Below are positions 1-7,670 of a stretch of DNA of 64,000 bases, in pieces. Positions within the stretch are counted from its first letter, which is position 1. The number at the start of each line of letters is the position of its first letter. The notes beneath the pieces were generated by a model that saw only the letters and a list, made by a program, of their open reading frames with translations, had not been told where the DNA came from and ran no database searches. The position numbers and the translations under genes were made by a program. The stretch comes from Haloactinospora alba (GTDB lineage Bacteria; Actinomycetota; Actinomycetes; Streptosporangiales; Streptosporangiaceae), in the NCBI RefSeq assembly GCF_006717075.1, contig NZ_VFQC01000001.1, forward strand, positions 1,349,501 to 1,413,500, written 5' to 3'.

Positions 1-515
1 AGGTGATGGGGCTGGACGCCAACTTCGGTCCGGCCTACGCCAAGTCCCAGTTGGCGGCCTCCGGTCCGCTGCCGACATCCGGATCGGTGTTTGTCTCGGT
101 GGCGAACCGGGACAAACGCAGCATGATCTTTCCCCTCAAGCGTCTCGCCGACCTCGGGTTCGAGATCCTGGCGACGGAGGGGACCGCATGGGTGCTCCGG
201 CGGAACGGGGTGAACGCCCGGGTGGTGCGCAAGCACAGTGCGGGCACCGGTCCGGATGGCGAACCGACTATCGTGCAACGTATCCACGATGGTGGGGTGG
301 ACCTCATCGTCAACACTCCGTTCGGCAGCGCTGGACAGTCCGGGCCGCGGTTGGATGGCTACGAGATCCGTACCGCCGCGATCATGCGCGGAGTGCCGAG
401 CGTAACCACTGTCCAGGGACTGGCGGCAGCGGTGCAGGGGATCGAGGCACTGGTACGCGACGAGCTCGGTGTGCGTTCCCTCCAGCAGCACGCTGACGCG
501 TTGCGCGCACGGTGA
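1..515 (+). CDS. carB: Carbamoyl-phosphate synthase large subunit, C-terminal part (5' truncated by window edge)
   Basis: The reading frame is open from the window edge and encodes the last 170 or so residues of the large subunit of carbamoyl-phosphate synthase, which makes carbamoyl phosphate for pyrimidines and arginine. What is visible is the end of the second ATP-grasp half followed by the MGS-like allosteric domain. That domain shows a beta strand FVSVANRDK, then [15 protein letters not shown], and LIVNTPFG, the phosphate-loop strand typical of this fold. The N-terminal catalytic halves lie outside the window. The stop is 38 bp before pyrK, consistent with a pyr operon. Only the 5' truncation limits the call. 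Confidence 0.93.
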   Translation, partial: VMGLDANFGPAYAKSQLAASGPLPTSGSVFVSVANRDKRSMIFPLKRLADLGFEILATEGTAWVLRRNGVNARVVRKHSAGTGPDGEPTIVQRIHDGGVDLIVNTPFGSAGQSGPRLDGYEIRTAAIMRGVPSVTTVQGLAAAVQGIEALVRDELGVRSLQQHADALRAR

Positions 516-553
516 GAAGGCACGAACCCGTGGTCGTGGGAGGGCGGTGACCC

Positions 554-1456
554 GTGAGCGAGATGGGGCCGGTGCAGATGCGCAGCCCGGTGCTGAACGT
601 GCGTCGGGTGGAGGCGTACCACTCCATCACGATCGTGGCTCCGGGTATCGCCGACCGGTTCCGCCCCGGGCAGTTCATCGCTGTCGCCGTGGGTGGGGAG
701 CAGTCGAGCATGCTGCTTCGCCGACCGTTCGCGATCCATGACGTCAAACCCGACTACGGAGGGACCGTGGAGTTCCTCTTCCAGGCGCGCGGTCCCGGAA
801 CGGCGTGGTTGGCCGAACGCCGTTCCCGGGACCTGGTTGACGTGGTGGGGCCGCTGGGCCGCCCGTTCCCGCTGCCCCGGGACCCGGTGAACTGCACACT
901 CGTCGGGGGCGGTTCCGGAGCGGCCCCCCTGTTCCCGCTGGCCCAGGCCCTGCGTCGCAGGGGATGTCGAGTGGACTTCGTGTTCGGTGCCGACTCGTCC
1001 GACCACCTCTTCGGCATCATCACCGCACGCCGGGCAGCGGCGACCGTTACCTGTACCACCGAGGACGGGACGTTCGGCGAGCACGGACGGGTCACCGACG
1101 TGTTCGAACGCGTGCTGCACGAGACCAGCGCCGATGCCGTGTACGCGTGCGGCCCCATGCCGATGCTGCGTGAGGTCAGTGCGAGTGCTGCCAGGCACGC
1201 GCTCCCGGTACAGGTGTCAGTGGAAGAGTCCATGGCCTGTGGCACCGGTATGTGTATGAGTTGTGTGATTCCGGTGGTGGGGGAGGACGGCATCACCCGG
1301 ATGGTGCGCTCATGCGTCGACGGGCCGGTGTTCCGCGGGGAACAGGTGCGTTTCGACGATGCCGGAACGATACCGTTCGACGCCCTGGGCGCACCCGGGT
1401 GGAAATCCCCCGACGAGGAGACGGGCTACGGCGGCAGCACCCGCGAAGCCGGCTGA
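554..1456 (+). CDS. pyrK: Dihydroorotate dehydrogenase electron-transfer subunit
   Basis: A 300-residue iron-sulfur flavoprotein that passes electrons from dihydroorotate dehydrogenase 1B to NAD+. The order is a ferredoxin-reductase-like FAD domain with RRPFAIHD near residue 56, an NAD-binding GGGSGAAPLFPLAQ near residue 117, and a C-terminal [2Fe-2S] motif C-x4-C-x2-C starting near residue 228 (ACGTGMCMSC) with a fourth Cys about 20 residues on (VRSCVDG). Start GTG 554 was chosen because it lies 38 bp after carB and opens the conserved N-terminus. Its normal partner pyrD is 1.7 kb downstream because an IscB element sits between them. All cofactor residues are present. Confidence 0.93.
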   Translation: MSEMGPVQMRSPVLNVRRVEAYHSITIVAPGIADRFRPGQFIAVAVGGEQSSMLLRRPFAIHDVKPDYGGTVEFLFQARGPGTAWLAERRSRDLVDVVGPLGRPFPLPRDPVNCTLVGGGSGAAPLFPLAQALRRRGCRVDFVFGADSSDHLFGIITARRAAATVTCTTEDGTFGEHGRVTDVFERVLHETSADAVYACGPMPMLREVSASAARHALPVQVSVEESMACGTGMCMSCVIPVVGEDGITRMVRSCVDGPVFRGEQVRFDDAGTIPFDALGAPGWKSPDEETGYGGSTREAG

Positions 1457-1472
1457 GTGGTTCTCGGGCGCG

Positions 1473-1489
1473 GCCTCCTGGCAGGAGGC
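1473..1489 (+). terminator. Short hairpin just after pyrK
   Basis: GCCTCC-TGGCA-GGAGGC forms a 6-bp stem 16 bp after the pyrK stop. It could attenuate read-through into the IscB element, or belong to the upstream part of the element's RNA. No U tract follows. Confidence 0.35.
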
Positions 1490-1507
1490 GAGGAGTAGGG
1501 CAGCCAA

Positions 1508-1569
1508 GTAACGGGTTCCCCCGCCTGAAGGCGGGGGCTTTCACCCCGCGAGTGAAGGTCCGCCGTTAC
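1508..1569 (+). ncRNA. Candidate omega-RNA segment: three-way junction upstream of iscB
   Basis: Three stems fit together. An outer stem pairs GTAACGG (1508-1514) with CCGTTAC (1563-1569). Hairpin A is CCCCCGCC-TGAA-GGCGGGGG (1518-1537). Hairpin B is 1538-1544 paired with 1552-1558 (CTTTCAC with GTGAAGG, one G.U pair). Hairpins A and B are adjacent, giving a compact three-way junction. IscB loci are known to encode the guide-carrying omega-RNA immediately 5' of the nuclease gene, so position and fold match. The guide would lie at the RNA's 5' side, before about 1508. The real RNA ends and its extension towards or into the coding region are not determined. Confidence 0.5.
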
Positions 1570-1602
1570 CAGCACTAGCCAACATGAAGGGAGGTGACCC
1601 CG

Positions 1603-3141
1603 TTGGCTACGTTCCACACAGGACCACAGACCCACCAGGCCGTGCCTCCTCAGCGGCCTGCTCTGGAACCCGACCCAGCAGACACCCCCGGGAACAGGGA
1701 CGAAACGGGGGTCGGGCGCCACGACGCACCCGGTGTGGAACATGTGCGAGAGGAGACCCCCGGTGCTGCACCTGGCGCCGGGGGCGCCACCCCCGCCCCC
1801 TCCGGGGTCGGGGAGCAGCCGCGTGAGCGGCACCCCTGCGTCATGGTGCTCGACGCCCACCACCGGCCGTTGCAACCGTGCCACCCTGCTCGGGCGCGCA
1901 CGCTGTTGGCCAAGGGCCGCGCGGTGGTGCACCGCCGTGTTCCGTTCACGATCCGGCTGAAGGACCGCACCGTCGCCGAATCCGACGTCGATGGGGTCGA
2001 GGTCGGCGTGGACCCGGGATCGAAGCACACCGGGCTGGCCGTGTTCACCGCCCAGGGTGGCCAGCGCCGCGGCCGGTTCGCCCTCCGGCTGGACCACCGG
2101 GGCGCACAGATCCGAAAGAAGATGGGGCAGCGCTCCGCCTACCGGAGTCGCCGCCGGACGGCCAATGTGCGCTACCGCGCCCCTCGGTTCAACAACCGAG
2201 CCCGAGCCGAGGAGTGGTTGCCCCCGTCGCTGCGTCATCGGGTTGATACGACCGTGTCGTGGGTGGTCCGGTTGTCCCGGTGGGCGCCGGTGCGGCAGGT
2301 ACACGTGGAACGCGTCGCGTTCGACACCCACGCCCTGTCCGCCGGACACCCGTTGGAAGGCAGGGAGTACCAGCGCGGCACCCTGCACGGTTACGAGGTC
2401 CGCGAATACCTCCTGGCTAAGTTCGGCCGGGCCTGTGTCTACTGCTGGGCGGTGCACACCCCGCTGAACGTGGACCACGTCCACCCCAAATCGCGGGGTG
2501 GGTCCGACCGGGTGTCCAACCTGGTGCTGGCCTGCATCCGCTGCAACCAGACCAAGGGCGAGAAGCCGGTGGAAGAGTTCGCCCCCGCAGCCGCACCACA
2601 CATCCTGGCCCGGGCCAAGACGCCCTTGCGCGACGCCGCCGCCGTGCAGTCCAGCCGGTGGGCGCTGTGGCGCGCCCTCGATGCCCGCCTGCCCGTGCGC
2701 ACAGGTTCGGGGGGTCGCACCAAGTACAACCGCACCCGCAACCACCTGCCCAAGACCCACACCCTGGACGCGTTGTGCGTGGGTGAAACCGGCGCTGTTG
2801 CTGAGGTTGTGAACCGGATGTTGGTGGCCGCCTGCACCGGGCGCGGCACCCACGCCCGCACCCGGTGCGACAAGCACGGGTTCCCCCGGTTGCGCCTACC
2901 GCGCACCAAGACCTTCTTCGGATACCAGACCGGTGACCTTGTCCGTGCGGTTGTGCCCGCCGGGAAGAAGGCCGGAACCCACAGCGGCCGCGTTGCGGTG
3001 CGTGCCAAAGGGGTCTTCAACATCACCACCGTCCACGGAACCGCTAAAGACATCCACCACCGCTACGTCCGCCTGTTGCAACGGGCAGACGGATACGCCT
3101 ACACCATGAGAAAGGAGGAAGCGGCTTCCTCCCCGGCCTGA
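1603..3141 (+). CDS. iscB: RNA-guided endonuclease IscB (RuvC + HNH, Cas9 ancestor family)
   Basis: Predicted 512-residue RNA-guided DNA nuclease. Order from TTG 1603: a Pro/Gly-rich extension (1-80); the N-terminal RRXRR/PLMP-type domain (about 81-125, VLDAHHRPLQPCHPARAR); RuvC-I with Asp137 in GVDPGSKHTGLAVF; an Arg-rich bridge-helix region (about 165-195); RuvC-II with Glu236 in VERVAFD; an HNH domain with CVYC (278), VDH (His292) and CIRC (311); RuvC-III with His386 and Asp389 in HTLDALC; and a basic C-terminal region. Every expected catalytic and zinc residue is visible, so it looks active. TTG 1603 was chosen for the strong Shine-Dalgarno AAGGGAGGTGA (1587-1597) 5 nt upstream. GTG 1594 overlaps that site. 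ATG 1843 would give the core 432-residue protein. The stop codon lies in the loop region of the 3' terminal hairpin. Confidence 0.9.
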   Translation: MATFHTGPQTHQAVPPQRPALEPDPADTPGNRDETGVGRHDAPGVEHVREETPGAAPGAGGATPAPSGVGEQPRERHPCVMVLDAHHRPLQPCHPARARTLLAKGRAVVHRRVPFTIRLKDRTVAESDVDGVEVGVDPGSKHTGLAVFTAQGGQRRGRFALRLDHRGAQIRKKMGQRSAYRSRRRTANVRYRAPRFNNRARAEEWLPPSLRHRVDTTVSWVVRLSRWAPVRQVHVERVAFDTHALSAGHPLEGREYQRGTLHGYEVREYLLAKFGRACVYCWAVHTPLNVDHVHPKSRGGSDRVSNLVLACIRCNQTKGEKPVEEFAPAAAPHILARAKTPLRDAAAVQSSRWALWRALDARLPVRTGSGGRTKYNRTRNHLPKTHTLDALCVGETGAVAEVVNRMLVAACTGRGTHARTRCDKHGFPRLRLPRTKTFFGYQTGDLVRAVVPAGKKAGTHSGRVAVRAKGVFNITTVHGTAKDIHHRYVRLLQRADGYAYTMRKEEAASSPA

Positions 3142-3150
3142 AGGCCGGGG
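3114..3150 (+). repeat. Right-end tandem hairpins of the IscB element
   Basis: Two mutually exclusive hairpins overlap by two bases: GGAGGAAG-CGG-CTTCCTCC (3114-3132) and CCCCGGCC-TGAA-GGCCGGGG (3131-3150). The iscB stop TGA (3139-3141) is formed by the TGAA loop. GCGGC (3121-3125) can also pair with GCCGC (3156-3160) around the second hairpin. This is the expected look of an IS200/IS605-type end. Confidence 0.6.
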
Positions 3151-3201
3151 TACCCGCCGCAAAAATTTGATGGCAACCGGACCGTTCAGGGCGGAGCGGT
3201 A

Positions 3202-4146
3202 GTGAGTACTGATCTGCGAACACGGTTGGGGCGGCTGGAACTGGCCAACCCGATCATGACGGCGGCGGGGTGCGCCGGTACCGGAAGGGAACTGGCGCGG
3301 TTCGTCGACGTCGCCCAACTCGGAGCGGTCGTCACCAAGTCAGTGACGCTGGAACCCCGAGCCGGGCACCCCGCCCCCCGTATGGCGGAGACACCCAGTG
3401 GCATGCTCAGCGTCACCGGAATGCAGGGTCCCGGTATCGACGTGCTGCTCGAACGGGACGTGCCGTGGCTGCGGTCCCAGGGGAGCCGTGCGGCGGTCTC
3501 CATCGGAGGCGGAAGCGCCGCGGAGTACGCCGAACTGGCCAGACGGATCTCCGGCGCCTCCGGCGTGAGCATGATCGAGGTGAACCTGTCGTTCCCCAAC
3601 CCCACCGGGCGGGGACAGGACTTCGCCGATGACCCCGAGGAAGCCGCGCGTGTCGTACACGGGGTGCGTTCGCACGCGCGTTCCGACATTCCGGTGTTCG
3701 CGAAACTGGCACCGGACGTTCGGAATGTGGTCGAGCTCGCTCGGGCGTGCGTGGACGCGCGTGCGGACGGATTCTCCCTGGTCAACACCGTGCGCGGTAT
3801 GGTCATCGACCCGGGAAAACTGCGTCCTGCCGTCTCCGGTGGCGGCGGTGTCTCCGGTCCCGCCATCCGGCCGTTGGCGGTCGCGTGCGTCTACAACGTC
3901 CATGCCGCGCTGCCCCGGGTTCCGATCATCGGTATGGGGGGAGTACGTACCGGTTCGGATGTGGTGGAGTTCCTCGCGGCGGGAGCGTCAGCGGTCGCGG
4001 TGGGAACGGTGAACTTCGCCGACCCCTCCGCCTGTGCCCGGATCCTGCGTGAGCTGACCGAGGCTCTTGACGAACACGGAGTGTCGTCCCCAGCGTCACT
4101 GGTGGGGGCGGCGCACCGCTCGGCGCGAGTGGACGCCGAACAGTGA
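3202..4146 (+). CDS. pyrD: Dihydroorotate dehydrogenase, class 1B catalytic subunit (catalytic Cys replaced by Phe)
   Basis: A 314-residue FMN TIM-barrel enzyme oxidising dihydroorotate to orotate, partnered with PyrK. Family marks are NPIMTAAGCAGTGREL near residue 14, LSVTGMQGPGID near 70, and the FMN phosphate site GMGGVRTGSDVVEFLAAGAS near 247. In class 1 enzymes the loop after the fourth strand reads N-[IL]-S-C-P-N and its Cys is the catalytic base. Here it reads VNLSFPNPTG, with Phe131 (codon TTC, 3592-3594) at the Cys position. TGC to TTC is a single-base change. The rest of the protein looks intact and the frame is clean. Start GTG 3202 follows GGCGGAGCGG. Activity needs testing before it is assumed. 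Confidence 0.9.
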   Translation: MSTDLRTRLGRLELANPIMTAAGCAGTGRELARFVDVAQLGAVVTKSVTLEPRAGHPAPRMAETPSGMLSVTGMQGPGIDVLLERDVPWLRSQGSRAAVSIGGGSAAEYAELARRISGASGVSMIEVNLSFPNPTGRGQDFADDPEEAARVVHGVRSHARSDIPVFAKLAPDVRNVVELARACVDARADGFSLVNTVRGMVIDPGKLRPAVSGGGGVSGPAIRPLAVACVYNVHAALPRVPIIGMGGVRTGSDVVEFLAAGASAVAVGTVNFADPSACARILRELTEALDEHGVSSPASLVGAAHRSARVDAEQ

Positions 4147-5048
4147 CCGGGAGTGGGCCGGCACCGGATCCGCTCGCGGGGCGGAGCGTGGGCCGCTCGG
4201 ACGGGAGACGCCGGTGGGCGGTGCCGTGGTCGCGCCGTACGAGGGGAGGCGCGGAAGAGGGCGGATGTGGTGCGGTCGCCTGTTGTGTCGCGCCCCGGAG
4301 CGCCGGGGTCCCCCGCCGCGATGGCGCCCGCCCTTTCCCCGCCGCTTCCCGCGCCCTCACGTGCGCGGGTGTTGCGCCCGGCACGGCGCGTGGGGGGACC
4401 GTGTCCGTGTTTCCGGTCGTACGTGGCCGGTTTCCCCACCTGCGCGATCGGGGCCCCGCTGACTCGCGCAAGCACGCGCCCCCGCGGCCGGGCGCCCTAC
4501 TGCGGTTGCTGGCGGACGAGCGCCGTCCGCTGGTCCGGGTGTCCGGTGGCCTCCCGGCGCGGGGCCCGTTTCCGGCGCCCCGCTCCTCCGGAGGGGAGGG
4601 GCGCCGGACGCGTGTGCGCGGCGGTCCCGCTCGTGGGGAACGGCGCCCGTCCGGGACGCGAGCGCCGCCCGGGAGACTCCCCGTCGAACGGGTGCGGAGG
4701 CCCGACGCCGGGAGCGGCCCGGGCGCGGCTGTCCGCCCGCCTGTGGTCGGGACGCGGGGCGGCGCGCAGAGCCCCCGGCGGAACGGCTGCCGCGGGGGCG
4801 GAGAGCAGCGGGAGCCGCGGGGGAGTGCCGCTGGGCCACGGACCCGAGCCATGGAGAGACCCCTGCCGAGCGCGGCGAAGGCACGCCACGTGGTTTCTTC
4901 CGCCGCTGGGATGCATGAACGGGGCGAACGCGGGAATCGCACGGTGCAGTGCTGTCTCCGCGCCTCGCCGGGCCTCGGCGGGGTGGTTCTCGTCGCGTCG
5001 GCCCCAGAACCAATTCCGTACGCTTCAGTCACACGAAGGAGAAGGATC
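4147..5048 (+). other. About 900 bp without a recognisable gene between pyrD and pyrF
   Basis: This stretch is visibly more G+C-rich than its neighbours and stays open in several frames on both strands only because stop codons are rare. The conceptual products are Arg/Pro/Gly-rich with no domain or periodic motif I can recognise. No tRNA, hairpin terminator or terminal repeat stands out. Only the last part (about 4990-5048) looks like a pyrF leader: a less GC-rich stretch and the ribosome binding site GAAGGAGAAGG at 5036-5046. Confidence 0.6.
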
Positions 5049-5750
5049 GTGACCGCGCCCATCGCCGTCGCCATTGACGCTCCCGAGATCGAGACCGCAG
5101 CCCGGTGGGCATCAGCGGTGGCTCCACACGTGAGCACGGTCAAGGTCGGTTTGGAGCTGTACCTGCGTTACGGCCCGGAAGTGGTGACCACTGTGCGTGG
5201 GGCCAACAAGGTTTCGGTTTTCCTGGATCTCAAGTTGCACGACATCCCGGCGACAGTAGCCGGAGCCGTTCGCAACGTGGCACGGCTGAAACCGTCCATA
5301 CTGACGGTGCACGCTTCCGGAGGCCGGGAGATGATCCGGGCCGCGGCCGAGGCGGCGCCGGACACCGAGATCGCTGCTGTGACCGTGCTGACCTCCCTGG
5401 ATGATGAGGAACTGGAGCGGGTGGGCGTGCGGGGGCCAGCCCTGGACGCGACGAGGCGATTGGCAACGCTGGCTGTGGAGTCGGGAGCCCGGGCTCTGGT
5501 GTGCTCTCCCCAGGAGGTCGCCTCGTTGCGACGCGAGGTCGGACCGGACGTGACGTTGATCACTCCCGGTGTGCGTCCCGGCGGCGCCGACCAGGGGGAT
5601 CAGGCACGGACGGCGACGCCGCAGGAGGCCCTGGCAGCCGGAGCTGACCTGCTGGTAATGGGGCGCCCGATCACGAGGGCCGCGGATCCGGGGGCCGCCG
5701 CGGCGTCGGCTGCTTCCGCCATCCGGCGCTCGGAGGGAACGTCATCCTGA
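5049..5750 (+). CDS. pyrF: Orotidine 5'-phosphate decarboxylase
   Basis: A 233-residue TIM-barrel enzyme converting OMP to UMP, the last step of the pathway. The catalytic Asp-x-Lys-x-x-Asp motif is present as FLDLKLHDIPATV (about residues 58-70), and the phosphate-binding end is TPGVRPGG followed by MGRPIT. GTG 5049 was chosen because GAAGGAGAAGG lies 2-12 bp upstream and the sequence VTAPIAVAIDAP begins the first barrel strand. The frame is open far upstream, but that part has no domain. It is separated from pyrD by about 900 bp, so it may have its own promoter. Confidence 0.93.
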   Translation: MTAPIAVAIDAPEIETAARWASAVAPHVSTVKVGLELYLRYGPEVVTTVRGANKVSVFLDLKLHDIPATVAGAVRNVARLKPSILTVHASGGREMIRAAAEAAPDTEIAAVTVLTSLDDEELERVGVRGPALDATRRLATLAVESGARALVCSPQEVASLRREVGPDVTLITPGVRPGGADQGDQARTATPQEALAAGADLLVMGRPITRAADPGAAAASAASAIRRSEGTSS

Positions 5751-6079
5751 GCGTGCCGAGCACGGCCATCGCATTCCGCATCCCCTGGTTCCGGTCGAAC
5801 TAAGTGACAGAAAGTGTGTGACCAAAATTGGTGACGCCGTTACGGAATGACCTGCGTCACTCTTCTGAGGAACGCCAGGACAGGGGAGTGGACGGGTGTG
5901 TGGCACGCTCCGAAACCCGTTATTTTATAGGCGCTGCGCAATCACCTTGTGACTCTGGGTGATTAGTGGAAGGAAATGCCCTCTGAAAGGCCACTTTGCG
6001 TTGCCGAAGTGGGTGGAAACCTACTAACTTGCGCAAGCGTCCGCCCTCTACAAACGAGAGAAAACCGAGGTGACCCGGC
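5751..6079 (+). promoter_or_regulatory. Leader region of mihF
   Basis: This 329-bp gap has no gene. It contains the most AT-rich stretch nearby (TTATTTTATAG, about 5920-5930), a plausible -10 area, and several GTGAC/GTCAC half-sites at 5800-5860. The mihF ribosome binding site is the GAGGTGA near 6066-6072. Nothing else is recognisable. Confidence 0.4.
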
Positions 6080-6397
6080 GTGGCCCTTCCTCCCCTTACA
6101 CCAGAACAGCGCTCCGCGGCATTGGAGAAGGCCGCGAAGGCGAGAAAAGAGCGCGCGGAAGTCAAGAACCGACTGAAACACGGCGGCGTGTCGCTGTCCG
6201 AGGTTCTCACGGATGGGCAGACCGACGACGTCATCGGCAAGATGAAGGTCTCCGCTCTGCTGGAATCGCTTCCTGGCGTCGGCAAGGTCCGCGCCAAACA
6301 GATCATGGAGCGGTTGAACATCGCCGAATCCCGGCGTGTCCGTGGTCTCGGAGCCAACCAGCGCTCGGCGCTGGAGCGTGAGTTCGGCGGCGAATAG
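6080..6397 (+). CDS. mihF: Integration host factor, actinobacterial type
   Basis: A 105-residue nucleoid-associated DNA-binding protein of the actinobacterial IHF family, unrelated to enteric IHF. The N-terminus is a charged helix (about residues 8-35, LEKAAKARKERAEVKNRLK). The C-terminal half is a helix-two-turn-helix fold with the DNA-backbone loop ESLPGVGKVRAKQIME (about 62-77). Length matches the family. Start GTG 6080 follows GAGGTGACCC. It stands directly before gmk, rpoZ, coaBC and metK, the usual actinobacterial order. Confidence 0.93.
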   Translation: MALPPLTPEQRSAALEKAAKARKERAEVKNRLKHGGVSLSEVLTDGQTDDVIGKMKVSALLESLPGVGKVRAKQIMERLNIAESRRVRGLGANQRSALEREFGGE

Positions 6398-6681
6398 GTG
6401 AAGGCCGCCGTACGGTTTCCCCCCACAGGAACCGTGCGTAACCGGTCGGCCGTCCCCGACGGCTGACCCTCCTCGCGGACGTAGGCGTGCCGCGGTGCGA
6501 CGACTTTCCGGGACGCTGGAAGGCGAAGCGGACGGTAGCACCGCGGCACGATGGTATAAAAGAGCAAACATCATCGAGCCGACCAGCGGCAGGACCGTCG
6601 CGGTGCCACATCCTGCCGCCCCACATCGGACTCGTCCGCAGAACCGCCCACGCGGGCCCGTTGCGAGAGTTTGATCTTTTC

Positions 6682-7278
6682 GTGCCTATCCAGTCCGGAA
6701 CCGAGAACAGGTCTGCCGACACCTCGAAGCGACTCACCGTGCTTTCCGGCCCCTCCGGGGTGGGGAAAAGCACGATCGTTCAGGAGATCCGCCAGCACCA
6801 TCCCGAGGTGTGGCTGTCCGTGTCGATGACGACCCGAGCGCCGCGGCCTTCCGAGACGGACGGTGTCGAGTACCATTTCACCACCGAGGACGACTTCGAC
6901 CGCATGATCGCCGACGGTGAGCTCCTGGAGTGGGCCGGTTTCTCCGGCAACCGGTACGGCACTCCGCGCCGGCCCGTTGTGGAACGACTGACCGCCGGGA
7001 TCCCGGTACTCCTCGAGATCGACCTGCAAGGGGCCCGGCAGGTCCGGAAGACCATGCCGGGAGCCTTCCACGTGTTCCTGGCCCCTCCCTCGTGGGAGGA
7101 ACTGGAACGCAGGCTGACCGGACGTGGGACAGAGCCGGCGGAGGTCGTTCAGCGTCGCCTGGCGACAGCGCGGGAGGAACTCGCCGCGGAGAAGGAGTTC
7201 GATGCCACGTTGGTCAACACATCCGTACAGGATGTCCGCGATGAACTGCTAACGTTGATCCTGGCATCCAGAGTGTGA
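6682..7278 (+). CDS. gmk: Guanylate kinase
   Basis: A 198-residue kinase phosphorylating GMP to GDP. The P-loop GPSGVGKST is near residue 19, followed by the GMP-binding segments [14 protein letters not shown] and [16 protein letters not shown], and by LEIDLQGA. The frame is open upstream to 6487, but that extra segment is not part of the fold. GTG 6682 was chosen because it gives the family length and opens about 15 residues before the first strand. Only a weak GAGAG ribosome site precedes it. rpoZ follows after 82 bp. Confidence 0.9.
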   Translation: MPIQSGTENRSADTSKRLTVLSGPSGVGKSTIVQEIRQHHPEVWLSVSMTTRAPRPSETDGVEYHFTTEDDFDRMIADGELLEWAGFSGNRYGTPRRPVVERLTAGIPVLLEIDLQGARQVRKTMPGAFHVFLAPPSWEELERRLTGRGTEPAEVVQRRLATAREELAAEKEFDATLVNTSVQDVRDELLTLILASRV

Positions 7279-7360
7279 TAGCGGGCTTTTCCGGCCCGTC
7301 GAGACTAGCCAACCCAGTGCCCTGTACCAGGGCCGCTGCGACCGTCCAGGGGGAAAGACC

Positions 7361-7627
7361 GTGGCAGGCACCGAGCCCGTTGCCGAAGGCATCACGAACC
7401 CGCCGATCGACGATCTTCTCGAGTGCGTCGACAGTAAGTACAGCCTGGTCACCATGGCGTCCAAACGCGCCCGGCAGATCAACGCCTACTACGCCCAGCT
7501 GGGCGAGGGGCTGTTGGAGTACGTCGGTCCGCTGGTCGAGACCCAGGTCCAGGAGAAGGCGCTGTCCATCGCGCTGCGTGAGGTCAAGAGCGGCATGCTG
7601 ACGTCGGAGAACTACGAGGGAGCCTGA
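7361..7627 (+). CDS. rpoZ: RNA polymerase omega subunit
   Basis: An 88-residue omega subunit that helps assemble and stabilise the beta' subunit. The conserved core is [20 protein letters not shown] followed by [11 protein letters not shown] (about residues 14-43). The length agrees with other actinobacterial omega proteins. Start GTG 7361 follows a GGGGGAAAG ribosome site. It sits between gmk and coaBC, as is usual. Confidence 0.95.
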   Translation: MAGTEPVAEGITNPPIDDLLECVDSKYSLVTMASKRARQINAYYAQLGEGLLEYVGPLVETQVQEKALSIALREVKSGMLTSENYEGA

Positions 7628-7670
7628 CAGGCGGCTCGCCCGGGCACGACGATCGGGCTAGGCTTCTGGC

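Larger units (their letters stand above)
1508..3160 (+). mobile_element. IscB element inserted between pyrK and pyrD (approximate limits)
   Basis: The segment holds one gene, iscB, flanked by similar hairpins: CCCCCGCC-TGAA-GGCGGGGG at 1518-1537 on the left and CCCCGGCC-TGAA-GGCCGGGG at 3131-3150 on the right. Such subterminal hairpins are typical of IS200/IS605-type single-strand transposons, in which iscB is an accessory gene. No Y1 transposase (tnpA) lies in the window, so movement would need one in trans. Exact cleavage sites cannot be fixed by eye. The insert splits a normally adjacent pyrK-pyrD pair, in the operon's own orientation, so read-through could express both iscB and pyrD. Confidence 0.65.

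Noticed and set aside
1426-2877. Minus-strand frame opposite iscB
   Set aside because: Composition typical of antisense GC-bias frames; iscB on the plus strand has a full set of motifs.
1603-3141. Reading iscB as an intron or homing HNH endonuclease
   Set aside because: The HNH domain is inserted in a split RuvC with an N-terminal RRXRR region and IS200/IS605-type end hairpins, which identifies IscB; there is no interrupted gene to home into.
4143-5048. N-terminal extension of PyrF through the silent region
   Set aside because: No homology, implausible composition, and a clear ribosome site immediately before GTG 5049.
5895-5945. A small RNA gene in the mihF leader
   Set aside because: Only an AT-rich patch is present; no stem of more than a few base pairs supports a structured RNA.
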